NCBI RefSeq assembly: GCF_028471945.1
Contig: NZ_CP110128.1
Coordinates: 732,501 to 796,500 of the forward strand
Source of the DNA: Pseudomonas sp. WJP1
GTDB lineage: Bacteria; Pseudomonadota; Gammaproteobacteria; Pseudomonadales; Pseudomonadaceae
Reading direction: 5' to 3'
Length of the DNA stretch: 64,000 nt
The notes beneath the pieces were generated by a model. It ran no database searches, was not told the origin of the DNA, and worked only from the letters and a program-made list of their open reading frames with translations. Positions 47,990 to 61,615 of the stretch are shown here, one piece after another; the first letter of the stretch is position 1; each line of letters opens with the position of its first letter. Position numbers and translations under genes: made by a program.

Positions 47990-49663
47990 CTAGATTTTTG
48001 CCGTAACGACCATTTTTTTCGCGTGGGCCAGGGATTCCTTGGTGAGATCGATCCCGCCCAGCATTCGCGCCACTTCTTCCACGCGATCGTTCTTGCTCAA
48101 TTTGGAGACGGCCGTGCGAGTGGCATCTTCGCCGCGTACTTTATGTACAAACAAATGCTGATGGCCCTGCGCCGCCACCTGTGGCAAGTGAGTAACTGTC
48201 AGAACTTGTCCACGCTCGCCGAGGCGGCGCAGCAACTGGCCAACGATTTCGGCGGTTGGGCCACCGATGCCCACGTCCACTTCGTCGAACACCAGGGTCG
48301 GTACGCGGGAGGTCTGGGCGGTGATGACCTGGATTGCCAGGCTGATACGCGACAGTTCACCACCCGATGCTACCTTCGCCAAAGCTTTTAAAGGCTGCCC
48401 CGGGTTGGCGCTAACCAACAGTTCCACCTGTTCGAGTCCGTTCGGAAGCAATTCATTGCTGCTGTTCGGTCGCAGTTCGATGGCAAAGCGCCCACCGGGC
48501 ATGCCCAGGCGCTGGATCTCCTGTTCCACCGCGCTGGCCAGGCTGCTGGAGGCTTGTTGGCGCAGGTCGCTCAACTCTCGAGCCTTCTCCTGATAATGAC
48601 GGGCATAAGACGCCAGCTCGTCACTCAGTCGCTCGATGGATTCATCGTTGGCGTTCAGGGTTTCGATTTCATCCAGTAAGCGCTGCTGCATCTCTGCGAC
48701 CTCGGTCGGCTGGATGCGGTGCTTGCGCGCCATGGTGTAGATCGCATCGAGGCGCTCTTCCAGGTATTGAAGGCGCGCCGGGTCTGCGTCGAAGTTATCC
48801 AGGAAGCGGTTCAGTTCACCCACGGCTTCTTCAACCTGGATCTGCGCGCTGGTCAGCAGGCTGCTGGCTTCACCCAGCGCGCCAATCGAGTTGTTCACGC
48901 TCGACAGGCGATTAAGGCTTGCAGTCAGGGCGTTCAGGACATTGCCGGAATCACTCTCGCTGCATTGTTCGACGACTTGCCGGCAGATACCCAGCAAGGT
49001 TTCCGCATTTGTCAGGTTCTTGTGTTCCTGTTCCAGCTGCTCCAGCTCGTTGTCGCCGAGGCCAAGGTTTTCCAGCTCTTCAAGCTGATAGCTCAGCAAC
49101 TGATGGCGAGCGCGCTGCTCATCGCCGGAGTTGGACAGTCGCTCAAGCTCCTGATGAGTCTGGCGCCAGCGTTGGGCAGCAAGCTGTACCTGGCGGGCAA
49201 GGTCCGTGGCGCCAGCGTATTCGTCGAGCAAGCGGCGATGGGTATCGGTCTTGAGCAGGGACTGGTGTTCGTGCTGGCTGTGGATGTCGATCAACAGTTC
49301 GCCCAGCGCCTTGAGGTCGCCCAGCGGGCAGGGAGTGCCGTTGATGTAGCCGCGCGAGCGCCCTTCGGCGGTGATGACCCGGCGCAGGATGCACGGGCCA
49401 TCGTTCTCGAGGTCGCGTTCGGCCAGCCAGGCACTGGCTTCCGGAATATCGGCCAGGTCGAAGGTTGCCAGGATATCAGCCTTGTCGGCACCGGGGCGCA
49501 CCACGCCGCTGTCGGCCCGGTCGCCGAGAGTCAGGCCCAGGGCGTCGAGCATGATCGACTTGCCGGCGCCGGTTTCCCCTGTGATCACGCTCATGCCTCG
49601 ATCGAGTTCCAGGTCGAGATGTTCAACGATGGCGTAGTTATGTACGGACAGGTGCACCAGCAT
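47990..49663 (-). CDS. recN: DNA repair protein RecN
   Basis: 557-residue SMC-like ATPase that holds DNA ends in double-strand break repair. Walker A GETGAGKSIMLDALGL at about residues 29-44, long coiled-coil from roughly residue 150 to 370, and the C-terminal DEVDVGIGGPTAEIVGQLL Walker B. Under LexA control: an SOS box lies 25-40 bases upstream. Confidence 0.96.
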   Translation of the reverse strand: MLVHLSVHNYAIVEHLDLELDRGMSVITGETGAGKSIMLDALGLTLGDRADSGVVRPGADKADILATFDLADIPEASAWLAERDLENDGPCILRRVITAEGRSRGYINGTPCPLGDLKALGELLIDIHSQHEHQSLLKTDTHRRLLDEYAGATDLARQVQLAAQRWRQTHQELERLSNSGDEQRARHQLLSYQLEELENLGLGDNELEQLEQEHKNLTNAETLLGICRQVVEQCSESDSGNVLNALTASLNRLSSVNNSIGALGEASSLLTSAQIQVEEAVGELNRFLDNFDADPARLQYLEERLDAIYTMARKHRIQPTEVAEMQQRLLDEIETLNANDESIERLSDELASYARHYQEKARELSDLRQQASSSLASAVEQEIQRLGMPGGRFAIELRPNSSNELLPNGLEQVELLVSANPGQPLKALAKVASGGELSRISLAIQVITAQTSRVPTLVFDEVDVGIGGPTAEIVGQLLRRLGERGQVLTVTHLPQVAAQGHQHLFVHKVRGEDATRTAVSKLSKNDRVEEVARMLGGIDLTKESLAHAKKMVVTAKI

Positions 49664-49687
49664 AAAGGCCGCTCCCAGGCTTTAGGT

Positions 49688-49703
49688 CTGGTTATTTATA
49701 CAG
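49688..49703 (-). promoter_or_regulatory. LexA (SOS) box of recN
   Basis: CTG-N10-CAG pattern, CTGTATAAATAACCAG on the minus strand, close to the LexA consensus CTGTATATATATACAG. It lies 25 bases before the recN start, so recN is expected to be induced by DNA damage. Confidence 0.85.
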
Positions 49704-49823
49704 TGTTTTATTTGCGGCTGACAATGCCCCTCGTTAGCTCGATTTGCTTGATCCGACGAAATCCTTAGTACTGGGGGGCATGACAATGCAGCTGTTTTTT
49801 GTAGGGTTAATGTTTGGTTGCCC

Positions 49824-49851
49824 CTTGAAGCCGGATTTTGCGGCCCCATAT
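49824..49851 (+). promoter_or_regulatory. Sigma-32 heat-shock promoter of grpE
   Basis: -35 CTTGAA (49824-49829), 14-base spacer, -10 CCCCATAT (49844-49851), an exact match to the CTTGAA-N13-15-CCCCAT sigma-32 consensus. The grpE start codon is 53 bases downstream. Confidence 0.9.
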
Positions 49852-49904
49852 ACCTGGGCAGAAGCGCGAGTCAGGCTCGCGGACGATATTGAAAGGAGAA
49901 TTCT

Positions 49905-50471
49905 ATGGCTGACGAACAGACAGTGGATACGCAAAATCTAGACGCCGATCAGGCTCCCCAGGCTTCGGGTGATGACCTGGCGGCTCGTGTACAAGTGCTC
50001 GAAGAGCAACTGGCAGGTGCGCAGGATCAGGCTTTGCGTGTAGCCGCCGATCTGCAGAACGTCCGCCGTCGCGCCGAGCAGGATGTAGAAAAGGCTCACA
50101 AGTTCGCCCTGGAAAAATTCGCCGGCGACCTGCTGCCGATCATCGACAGCCTGGAGCGCGGCCTGGAGTTGTCCAGCGCGGAAGACGAAAACATCCGTCC
50201 AATGCGCGAAGGTATCGAGCTGACCCTGAAAATGTTCCAGGACACCCTGAAGCGTTATCAGCTGGAAACGATCGATCCGCACGGCGAACCGTTCAATGCG
50301 GTCAAGCATCAGGCGATGGCCATGCAGGAAAGCGCCGACGTCGAGCCCAACAGCGTGCTCAAGGTTTTCCAGAAGGGCTACGAGCTCAATGGCCGCCTGC
50401 TGCGTCCGGCAATGGTCGTGGTCAGCAAGGCGCCGGCAGCTGTGTCGCCTTCGATTGACGAGCAGGCTTGA
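49905..50471 (+). CDS. grpE: Nucleotide-exchange factor GrpE
   Basis: 188-residue nucleotide-exchange co-chaperone of DnaK. Long N-terminal coiled-coil helix (about residues 24-75; [34 protein letters not shown]) followed by the four-helix bundle and C-terminal beta domain with [22 protein letters not shown]. Ribosome-binding AAAGGAG before the ATG. First gene of the heat-shock cluster, with a sigma-32 promoter upstream. Confidence 0.95.
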   Translation: MADEQTVDTQNLDADQAPQASGDDLAARVQVLEEQLAGAQDQALRVAADLQNVRRRAEQDVEKAHKFALEKFAGDLLPIIDSLERGLELSSAEDENIRPMREGIELTLKMFQDTLKRYQLETIDPHGEPFNAVKHQAMAMQESADVEPNSVLKVFQKGYELNGRLLRPAMVVVSKAPAAVSPSIDEQA

Positions 50472-50492
50472 AATTAGCCGCAAGGCCCCCAT
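50467..50492 (+). promoter_or_regulatory. Sigma-32 promoter of dnaK
   Basis: -35 CTTGAA (50467-50472) overlaps the grpE stop codon; a 14-base spacer is followed by -10 CCCCAT (50487-50492). A second heat-shock promoter inside the grpE 3' end, 82 bases before the dnaK start. Confidence 0.85.
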
Positions 50493-50573
50493 TTAGAAGT
50501 CAAGCGTTTAAGTGCTACCGCAGTTAGCCACCACTGCTGCGGCAACCAAATCCAAAGTTTCGGGAGAGTGAAC

Positions 50574-52490
50574 ATGGGCAAAATTATCGGTATCGACCTG
50601 GGGACTACCAACTCCTGCGTCTCCGTGCTGGAAAACGGCACAGCCAAAGTTATTGAAAACGCCGAAGGCGCGCGCACCACGCCGTCGATCATCGCTTACG
50701 CCAACGATGGCGAAATCCTGGTTGGCCAGTCGGCCAAGCGTCAGGCAGTGACCAACCCGCACAACACCCTGTACGCGGTAAAGCGTCTGATCGGTCGTCG
50801 CTTCGATGAAGAAGTGGTTCAGAAAGACATCCAGATGGTCCCTTACAAGATCGTCAAGGCTGACAACAGCGACGCCTGGGTTGAAGTGAACGGCCAGAAA
50901 ATGGCGCCGCCACAAATCTCGGCTGAAATCCTGAAGAAAATGAAGAAGACCGCCGAAGACTACCTCGGCGAGCCTGTGACTGAAGCGGTAATCACCGTTC
51001 CGGCCTACTTCAACGACAGCCAGCGTCAAGCCACCAAAGACGCCGGCCGCATCGCGGGCCTGGACGTAAAACGTATCATCAACGAACCAACCGCGGCCGC
51101 TCTGGCATACGGCATGGACAAGGCCAAGGGCGACCACACCGTGATCGTTTATGACCTGGGTGGTGGTACTTTCGACGTTTCCGTGATCGAAATCGCCGAA
51201 GTCGATGGCGAGCACCAGTTCGAAGTGTTGGCCACCAACGGCGACACCTTCCTGGGTGGTGAGGACTTCGACATTCGTCTGATCGACTACCTCGTCGACG
51301 AATTCAAGAAAGAAAGCGGCATGAACCTCAAGGGTGATCCGCTGGCGATGCAGCGCCTGAAAGAGGCCGCTGAAAAAGCCAAGATCGAGCTGTCGTCCGC
51401 TCAGTCGACCGACGTGAACCTGCCGTACATCACTGCAGACGCCACCGGTCCTAAGCACCTGAACGTGAAAATCTCCCGCGCCAAGCTGGAAGCGCTGGTT
51501 GAAGACCTGGTTCAGCGCACCATCGAGCCTTGCCGCATCGCCATGAAAGATGCCGGTATCGATGTTGCCAAGATCAATGACGTGATCCTGGTCGGCGGTC
51601 AGACCCGTATGCCGCTGGTTCAGAAGCTGGTGACCGAGTTCTTCGGTAAAGAGCCTCGCAAGGACGTGAACCCGGACGAAGCTGTTGCCGTTGGTGCTGC
51701 GATTCAGGGTGCCGTTCTGGCCGGTGACGTGAAAGACGTTCTGCTGCTGGACGTCAGCCCGCTGACCCTGGGTATCGAAACCATGGGTGGCGTGATGACT
51801 GCGCTGATCGAGAAAAACACCACGATTCCTACCAAGAAATCGCAAGTGTTCTCGACTGCCGACGACAACCAGGGCGCCGTGACCATTCACGTGCTGCAAG
51901 GTGAGCGTAAGCAGGCTGCACAGAACAAGTCCCTGGGCAAGTTCGACCTGGCCGAGATTCCACCAGCACCACGTGGCGTGCCACAAATCGAAGTGACCTT
52001 CGACATCGACGCCAACGGCATCCTGCACGTAGGTGCCAAGGACAAGGCTACCGGCAAGACTCAGTCGATCGTGATCAAGGCCAACTCCGGTCTGTCCGAC
52101 GAAGAGATCGAGCGCATGGTGCGTGATGCCGAGGCCAACGCCGAGGAAGACCGCAAGTTCGAAGAGCTGGCCGCTGCCCGTAACCAGGGCGACGCACTGG
52201 TTCACTCGACGCGCAAAATGGTCGCTGACGCTGGCGACAAGGTAAGCGCTGAAGAGAAGACTGCGATCGAAGCTGCCGTGGTTGCCCTGGAAGCCGCTGT
52301 AAAAGGCGACGACAAGGCTGCTATCGAAGCCAAGGTTGAAGAGCTGTCGAAAGTCTCTGCTCCAGTGGCGCAGAAGATGTACGCCGAACAGGCTCAGCCT
52401 GCTGAAGGCGCGGCACCGCACGACGACAAGGCGGAAAAGGCTGACGACGTTGTCGACGCTGAGTTCGAAGAAGTAAAAGACCACAAGTAA
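50574..52490 (+). CDS. dnaK: Molecular chaperone DnaK
   Basis: 638-residue Hsp70. ATPase domain (1-383) with [10 protein letters not shown] at residues 5-14 and [16 protein letters not shown] (about 192-207), then linker and substrate-binding domain, ending in EFEEVKDHK. Start at ATG 50574 preceded by GGGAGAG; an ATG two codons earlier is not needed. Works with GrpE and DnaJ encoded on both sides. Confidence 0.97.
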   Translation: MGKIIGIDLGTTNSCVSVLENGTAKVIENAEGARTTPSIIAYANDGEILVGQSAKRQAVTNPHNTLYAVKRLIGRRFDEEVVQKDIQMVPYKIVKADNSDAWVEVNGQKMAPPQISAEILKKMKKTAEDYLGEPVTEAVITVPAYFNDSQRQATKDAGRIAGLDVKRIINEPTAAALAYGMDKAKGDHTVIVYDLGGGTFDVSVIEIAEVDGEHQFEVLATNGDTFLGGEDFDIRLIDYLVDEFKKESGMNLKGDPLAMQRLKEAAEKAKIELSSAQSTDVNLPYITADATGPKHLNVKISRAKLEALVEDLVQRTIEPCRIAMKDAGIDVAKINDVILVGGQTRMPLVQKLVTEFFGKEPRKDVNPDEAVAVGAAIQGAVLAGDVKDVLLLDVSPLTLGIETMGGVMTALIEKNTTIPTKKSQVFSTADDNQGAVTIHVLQGERKQAAQNKSLGKFDLAEIPPAPRGVPQIEVTFDIDANGILHVGAKDKATGKTQSIVIKANSGLSDEEIERMVRDAEANAEEDRKFEELAAARNQGDALVHSTRKMVADAGDKVSAEEKTAIEAAVVALEAAVKGDDKAAIEAKVEELSKVSAPVAQKMYAEQAQPAEGAAPHDDKAEKADDVVDAEFEEVKDHK

Positions 52491-52544
52491 GTTGTTGGTC
52501 GGCCGGTTGACTGCCTTGCGGCGGTGACTGGTAGGATGTCGCCG

Positions 52545-52564
52545 CGCGGGAGCTTGCTCCCGCG
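52545..52564. repeat. Hairpin in the dnaK-dnaJ gap
   Basis: cgcgggag / ctcccgcg with a cttg loop, about 55 bases past the dnaK stop. It has no T tract and resembles a REP half. The 297-base gap otherwise shows no gene; no clear sigma-32 promoter for dnaJ is seen. Confidence 0.55.
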
Positions 52565-52787
52565 TTGGCGTGTCTGGAATACGCGAATTTTTACAGCATG
52601 CGACAACGTTCGCTTGTTGGCGGCATGGTCGGAAATGCTCCTGCTTTCCGAGCCGAAAGTGCCACATCGAAACAAAGACCAGGATCGTTGAATTGACGTG
52701 AGTTGGGTCCGGGCCTGTATTGGGGCTCAACGAGTTTGACGAGGCTCAGGAGAGGTTTGTCGAACGTCCTCAAGAGTGCAGAGACTT

Positions 52788-54726
<1,939 letters not shown>

Positions 54727-54740
54727 GATGCACCCGAAAT

Positions 54741-54771
54741 CGGGCTCGCGCACAGCGTTTGAGCCCGGTTT
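54741..54771 (+). terminator. Intrinsic terminator after dapB
   Basis: cgggctc / gagcccg stem (54741-54747 and 54761-54767) followed by gtttta. It closes the dnaJ-dapB unit and separates it from the carA leader. Confidence 0.7.
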
Positions 54772-54775
54772 TACC

Positions 54776-54826
54776 CCGCCAAGCGACGTCCTGTCGCATT
54801 CTCCAGCCTTTAAGGCTCATTGGCGG
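54776..54826 (+). promoter_or_regulatory. Structured 5' region of the carA leader
   Basis: Outer stem ccgccaa (54776-54782) / ttggcgg (54820-54826) encloses two smaller stems, gcgac / gtcgc (54783-54797) and agcctt / aaggct (54804-54816). It precedes the leader ORF by ten bases; it may be RNA structure or protein binding sites (for example ArgR) in the promoter region. Confidence 0.4.
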
Positions 54827-54836
54827 TAGACCAAAA

Positions 54837-54989
54837 ATGCCTTTTTCTGTAAGCTACAGCTTTAGTGTGTCCACTAAAAGCGCGCAGAATAATTCAGTGA
54901 AGAAGCGGGGTGACGTGTCCATACGTCACTCCGCTTTTTTACAACCTGCGATCGCCCTTTCAGGCTTTATTTACGGGAGGTCTTCTTGA
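54837..54989 (+). CDS. carA leader peptide (attenuator ORF)
   Basis: 50-codon ORF starting [10 protein letters not shown], whose ATG is followed by a pyrimidine-rich run CCTTTTTCT. It reads through the intrinsic terminator at 54904-54941 and stops at TGA 54987-54989, overlapping the carA TTG start codon. This is the same layout as the enteric pyrBI leader, where ribosome position behind RNA polymerase decides whether the terminator forms. The peptide itself has no recognised role. Confidence 0.6.
   Translation: MPFSVSYSFSVSTKSAQNNSVKKRGDVSIRHSAFLQPAIALSGFIYGRSS
54904..54941 (+). terminator. Candidate attenuator upstream of carA
   Basis: Strong intrinsic terminator aagcgg-g-gtgacgt / acgtcac-t-ccgctt followed by six T, lying inside the leader ORF and 45 bases before the carA start codon. 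It cannot be the dapB terminator, which is upstream, so it probably attenuates carAB transcription. Confidence 0.8.
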
Positions 54990-56122
54990 CTAAGCCAGCC
55001 ATACTCGCCCTTGCTGATGGCAGCATTTTTCGCGGCGAAGCCATTGGAGCCGACGGTCAAACCGTTGGTGAGGTGGTGTTCAACACCGCAATGACCGGCT
55101 ATCAGGAAATCCTTACCGATCCTTCCTACGCCCAACAAATCGTTACCCTGACTTACCCGCACATCGGCAACACCGGCACCACGCCGGAAGACGCCGAATC
55201 CAACCGCGTCTGGTCTGCCGGCCTGGTCATCCGTGACTTGCCACTGGTGGCGAGCAACTGGCGTAACACGATGTCCCTGTCCGACTACCTGAAGGCCAAC
55301 AACGTTGTGGCCATCGCCGGTATCGACACCCGCCGCCTGACGCGCATCCTGCGTGAAAAAGGTGCGCAGAACGGTTGCATCATGGCCGGTGACAACATTT
55401 CCGAAGAAGCCGCCATCGCCGCTGCCCAGGGCTTCCCTGGCCTCAAAGGCATGGACCTGGCAAAAGTCGTCAGCACCACTGAGAAATACGAGTGGCGTTC
55501 GACTGTCTGGGATCTGAAAACCGACAGCCACGCGACCATCGAAGCCTCCGAGCTGCCATACCACGTGGTCGCCTACGACTACGGCGTCAAGGTGAACATC
55601 CTGCGCATGCTGGTCGAGCGTGGTTGCCGCGTGACCGTGGTGCCTGCACAGACGCCTGCCGCCGAAGCGCTGGCCCTGAAGCCGGACGGCGTGTTCCTGT
55701 CCAACGGCCCTGGCGATCCTGAGCCTTGCGACTACGCGATCCAGGCGATCAAGGACGTGCTGGAAACCGAGATCCCGGTATTCGGTATCTGCCTCGGTCA
55801 CCAACTGCTGGCCCTGGCCTCCGGCGCCAAGACCCTGAAAATGGGTCACGGCCACCACGGTGCCAACCACCCTGTCCAGGACCTGGACTCTGGCGTTGTG
55901 ATGATCACCAGCCAGAACCACGGTTTCGCGGTAGACGAAGCGACCCTGCCTGCCAACGTTCGCGCGATTCACAAATCGCTGTTCGACGGCACCCTGCAAG
56001 GGATCGAGCGTACCGACAAGAGCGCCTTCAGCTTCCAGGGTCACCCTGAAGCCAGCCCTGGCCCGAACGACGTAGCACCTCTGTTCGATCGCTTCATCAA
56101 CGAGATGGCCAAGCGACGCTGA
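54986..56122 (+). CDS. carA: Carbamoyl-phosphate synthase small subunit
   Basis: 378-residue glutamine amidotransferase subunit, supplying ammonia for carbamoyl phosphate in arginine and pyrimidine synthesis. Starts with TTG at 54986 (GGGAGG upstream), giving [13 protein letters not shown]. The class I GATase domain has the catalytic Cys in [12 protein letters not shown] (about residue 269) and the His-Glu pair near [11 protein letters not shown]. It is followed by carB after 118 bases containing a weak hairpin. Confidence 0.96.
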   Translation: MTKPAILALADGSIFRGEAIGADGQTVGEVVFNTAMTGYQEILTDPSYAQQIVTLTYPHIGNTGTTPEDAESNRVWSAGLVIRDLPLVASNWRNTMSLSDYLKANNVVAIAGIDTRRLTRILREKGAQNGCIMAGDNISEEAAIAAAQGFPGLKGMDLAKVVSTTEKYEWRSTVWDLKTDSHATIEASELPYHVVAYDYGVKVNILRMLVERGCRVTVVPAQTPAAEALALKPDGVFLSNGPGDPEPCDYAIQAIKDVLETEIPVFGICLGHQLLALASGAKTLKMGHGHHGANHPVQDLDSGVVMITSQNHGFAVDEATLPANVRAIHKSLFDGTLQGIERTDKSAFSFQGHPEASPGPNDVAPLFDRFINEMAKRR

Positions 56123-56145
56123 TCGCTCGCCCTGATGTTGCAAAG

Positions 56146-56181
56146 CTTGAGGGCGGTCCCGAGATCGGCGACCCCCTCAAG
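56146..56181 (+). other. Hairpin in the carA-carB gap
   Basis: cttgaggg / ccctcaag arms enclose about 20 bases; no T tract follows (tcttcac). The gap of 118 bases between two subunits of one enzyme is longer than needed, so this may be an mRNA stability element. Confidence 0.4.
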
Positions 56182-56240
56182 TCTTCACAGATTGAACAAG
56201 ACGGCTTGCCGACTGACCTGCGGATTTGAGTGACAAACCC

Positions 56241-59458
<3,218 letters not shown>

Positions 59459-59462
<4 letters not shown>

Positions 59463-59941
59463 GCATAACGAAGTACCCGATGACCGTTCAGGGCGCTCGC
59501 GCCCTGGAAGAAGAACATGCTCACCTGACCAAGGTCGTTCGTCCGAAGCTCAGCCAGGACATCGGTACGGCCCGCGAGTTGGGTGACTTGAAGGAAAACG
59601 CCGAATACCACGCTGCCCGCGAGCAGCAGGGTATGGTCGAGGCGCGGATTCGTGACATCGAAGGCCGGATTCAGAATCAGGTCATCATCGACGTCACAAC
59701 CATTCCTCACACTGGCAAGGTTATCTTCGGCACCACCGTCGAAATCGCCAACGTCGAGACTGATGAAAGCGTCACTTACCACATCGTGGGTGAGGATGAG
59801 GCTGACTTCAAACTCGGCAAGATTTCGGTCGGTTCACCCTTGGCCCGAGCCTTGATCGGCAAGGAAGAGGGTGATGTGGTCGTCGTCAAAACGCCTGGTG
59901 GCGTTATCGAGTACGAGATTGTCGAAGTCCGTCACATCTGA
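59459..59941 (+). CDS. greA: Transcription elongation factor GreA
   Basis: 160-residue factor that stimulates RNA cleavage by stalled RNA polymerase. N-terminal coiled-coil with the acidic tip [20 protein letters not shown] (about residues 39-58, Asp and Glu at the tip) and C-terminal globular domain. Its ATG overlaps the carB TGA by ATGA, so GreA production is tied to carB translation. Confidence 0.96.
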
Positions 59942-59946
59942 AGTAA

Positions 59947-59969
59947 GGCGCCCGCTGAATGCGGGCGCC
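59947..59969 (+). other. Hairpin abutting the next start codon
   Basis: ggcgcccgc / gcgggcgcc with a tgaat loop, ending one base before the ATG at 59970. The stem lies where a ribosome-binding site would be and lacks a T tract; it may terminate part of greA transcription or hide the downstream start. Confidence 0.6.
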
Positions 59970-60374
59970 ATGCTCTGGCAGCTGGCCCAGATGTTGTGGG
60001 TCGGCGGTCTGTGGCTGGTGCATCTTGGTTTGCAGCCGGTGTTGGGCCGAATTGGCCTGGCGCCGTTGCTGATCGAAGAGATCGCCGGCATGTTCGAGAC
60101 CATGGTGGTGGGGTTTGCCACCGTGTGCGTGATCTTTCAGGCTTTGGTGCTGGTACAGGCCAAGGGCCTTGCCAGTCTATGGCGGGATTTTCGTGGGCAG
60201 GTTCTGCTGATCGCGTTGTGCGCCTGTGCGATGTTTGTCGTCGTGGGTATCGGCTGGCCGAATGCGCAGCGCTGGCAGGTGTTCAGCTATCTGGTCCTGG
60301 GGTTCTCGGGGCTGGTCCTGGTCATGCAACCGGTGCCTGGATGGAGTGGCAGGGTGCGCGAAGCACACCCTTGA
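59970..60374 (+). CDS. Small membrane protein, DUF4149-like
   Basis: 134 residues with four hydrophobic segments. The N-terminus LWQLAQMLWVGGLWLVHLG fits DUF4149/TMEM205-type membrane proteins, although I cannot place it firmly. The upstream frame is open to 59871 but lies inside greA. The start directly follows a GC-rich hairpin and has no separate ribosome-binding site; a start at the second Met (59991) is possible. It converges with yhbY. Confidence 0.65.
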   Translation: MLWQLAQMLWVGGLWLVHLGLQPVLGRIGLAPLLIEEIAGMFETMVVGFATVCVIFQALVLVQAKGLASLWRDFRGQVLLIALCACAMFVVVGIGWPNAQRWQVFSYLVLGFSGLVLVMQPVPGWSGRVREAHP

Positions 60375-60383
60375 CCCTTGTCA

Positions 60384-60692
60384 TCACTTGAAGCGATGGA
60401 CGTTCGACAGCTGCTTGTTGACGCTGAAGTTCTTGCGGTAAATCAGTGCCATCTTGCCGATGACCTGAACCAGATCCGCTTTACCAACCTTGCACAGCTC
60501 GGCAATGTTTGCCAGGCGCGATTCGCGATCGAGGATGTTGAGCTTGATCTTGATCAGCTCGTGATCCGCCAAAGCGCGTTCAAGTTCGGCTAACACACCT
60601 TCAGTCAAACCGTTGTCAGCCACAATCAATACTGGTTTCAGATGGTGGCCAATGGATTTGTACTGTTTCTTCTGCTCTTGAGTGAGCGGCAT
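60384..60692 (-). CDS. yhbY: YhbY-family RNA-binding (CRM domain) protein
   Basis: 102-residue CRM-domain protein associated with the 50S subunit precursor. Clear YhbY pattern: LTQEQKKQYKSIGHHLKPVLIVADNGLTEGVLAELERAL then HELIKIKL. The gene is divergent from rlmE, and a 21-bp palindrome lies in the intergenic gap; the usual yhbY-rlmE neighbourhood of proteobacteria is kept. Confidence 0.92.
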   Translation of the reverse strand: MPLTQEQKKQYKSIGHHLKPVLIVADNGLTEGVLAELERALADHELIKIKLNILDRESRLANIAELCKVGKADLVQVIGKMALIYRKNFSVNKQLSNVHRFK

Positions 60693-60717
60693 AATCTGAC
60701 CCTTTCGTCTGGATTCT

Positions 60718-60738
60718 GTAAAATGGCGGCCATTTTAC
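60718..60738. promoter_or_regulatory. 21-bp palindrome between yhbY and rlmE
   Basis: Arms gtaaaatggc (60718-60727) and gccattttac (60729-60738) around a single g. It sits in the divergent promoter region, 26 bases before yhbY and 56 before rlmE. It could be a transcription-factor operator shared by both genes. Confidence 0.55.
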
Positions 60739-60793
60739 CCGAGGGTTCGTGGATCCGCCCAACTAATCACGACCCTTATCATCGAGGTGCCCA

Positions 60794-61423
60794 ATGGCGC
60801 GTTCCAAGACAAGCCTTGGTTGGCTGAAAAGACATGTCAATGATCCCTATGTGAAGCAGGCGCAGAAGGATGGCTACCGCTCGCGTGCGAGTTACAAGCT
60901 TCTGGAGGTCCAGGAGAAATACAAGCTGATCCGTCCGGGTATGACCGTTGTCGACCTGGGGGCGGCGCCCGGTGGCTGGTCGCAGGTCACTAGCCGGCTG
61001 ATCGGTGGGCAGGGGCGCCTGATCGCCTCGGACATCCTGGAAATGGACAGCATTCCGGACGTGACTTTCATCCAGGGTGACTTCACCCAGGACGAAGTGC
61101 TCGCTCAGATCCTGGACGCCGTGGGTAATTCGCCGGTGGACCTTGTGATTTCCGATATGGCCCCCAATATGAGTGGTACGCCTGCCGTAGATATGCCCAA
61201 AGCCATGTTTCTTTGCGAGCTGGCGCTTGATCTGGCGGCCCGGATACTCAAGCCGGGTGGTAATTTCGTGATCAAGGTTTTTCAGGGCGAAGGGTTTGAT
61301 GCTTACGTGAAGGACGCTCGTCAGAAATTCGACAAGGTCCAGATGATCAAGCCGGACTCTTCCCGTGGCAGTTCCCGCGAGCAATACATGCTGGCTTGGG
61401 GCTACCGCGGCCGGAGTGAATAA
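60794..61423 (+). CDS. rlmE: 23S rRNA (uridine-2'-O)-methyltransferase RlmE
   Basis: 209-residue SAM-dependent methyltransferase (FtsJ/RrmJ) that methylates U2552 in the A loop of 23S rRNA. SAM motif [16 protein letters not shown] near residue 55; [13 protein letters not shown] near residue 117 and [14 protein letters not shown] (about 155-168) supply the catalytic Asp and Lys of the KDKE tetrad. Divergent from yhbY, and followed by ftsH as in E. coli. Confidence 0.95.
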   Translation: MARSKTSLGWLKRHVNDPYVKQAQKDGYRSRASYKLLEVQEKYKLIRPGMTVVDLGAAPGGWSQVTSRLIGGQGRLIASDILEMDSIPDVTFIQGDFTQDEVLAQILDAVGNSPVDLVISDMAPNMSGTPAVDMPKAMFLCELALDLAARILKPGGNFVIKVFQGEGFDAYVKDARQKFDKVQMIKPDSSRGSSREQYMLAWGYRGRSE

Positions 61424-61433
61424 AGCGGTTTTT
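61404..61433 (+). terminator. Possible weak terminator after rlmE
   Basis: accgc inside the rlmE 3' end can pair with gcggt before a run of eight T (61429-61436). The stem is only five pairs with a long loop, so it is tentative; the strong T tract supports a stop near here. Confidence 0.4.
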
Positions 61434-61615
61434 TTTGCGGGGCGATAGGAATTTCGTATTTCGCCCTGTGGGAAATTGCGAATATTGTGTAGGAAGTGTT
61501 TCACAAAGGGTTACAGACGGCGCCTGCCAGAGTTGTAGGTAATGTAGTAAGTTAGGCCGGTGAATATCATGCGAAGCGCGCGCCAACAGCGGCGCTTGCT
61601 TCAGAGGGTAGTTAA

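Noticed and set aside
49744..49941. 65-codon frame between recN and grpE
   Set aside because: It covers the sigma-32 promoter and the grpE start in another frame, and has no similarity or ribosome-binding site.
50508..52730. 740-codon antisense open frame across dnaK
   Set aside because: Opposite strand of dnaK, Val/Phe/Gly-rich without motifs; a known artefact of dnaK codon use.
54741..54989. Longer reading of the carA leader starting at 54759
   Set aside because: The shorter start at 54837 follows the structured 5' region and gives the pyrimidine-rich beginning; the longer one would start inside the dapB terminator.
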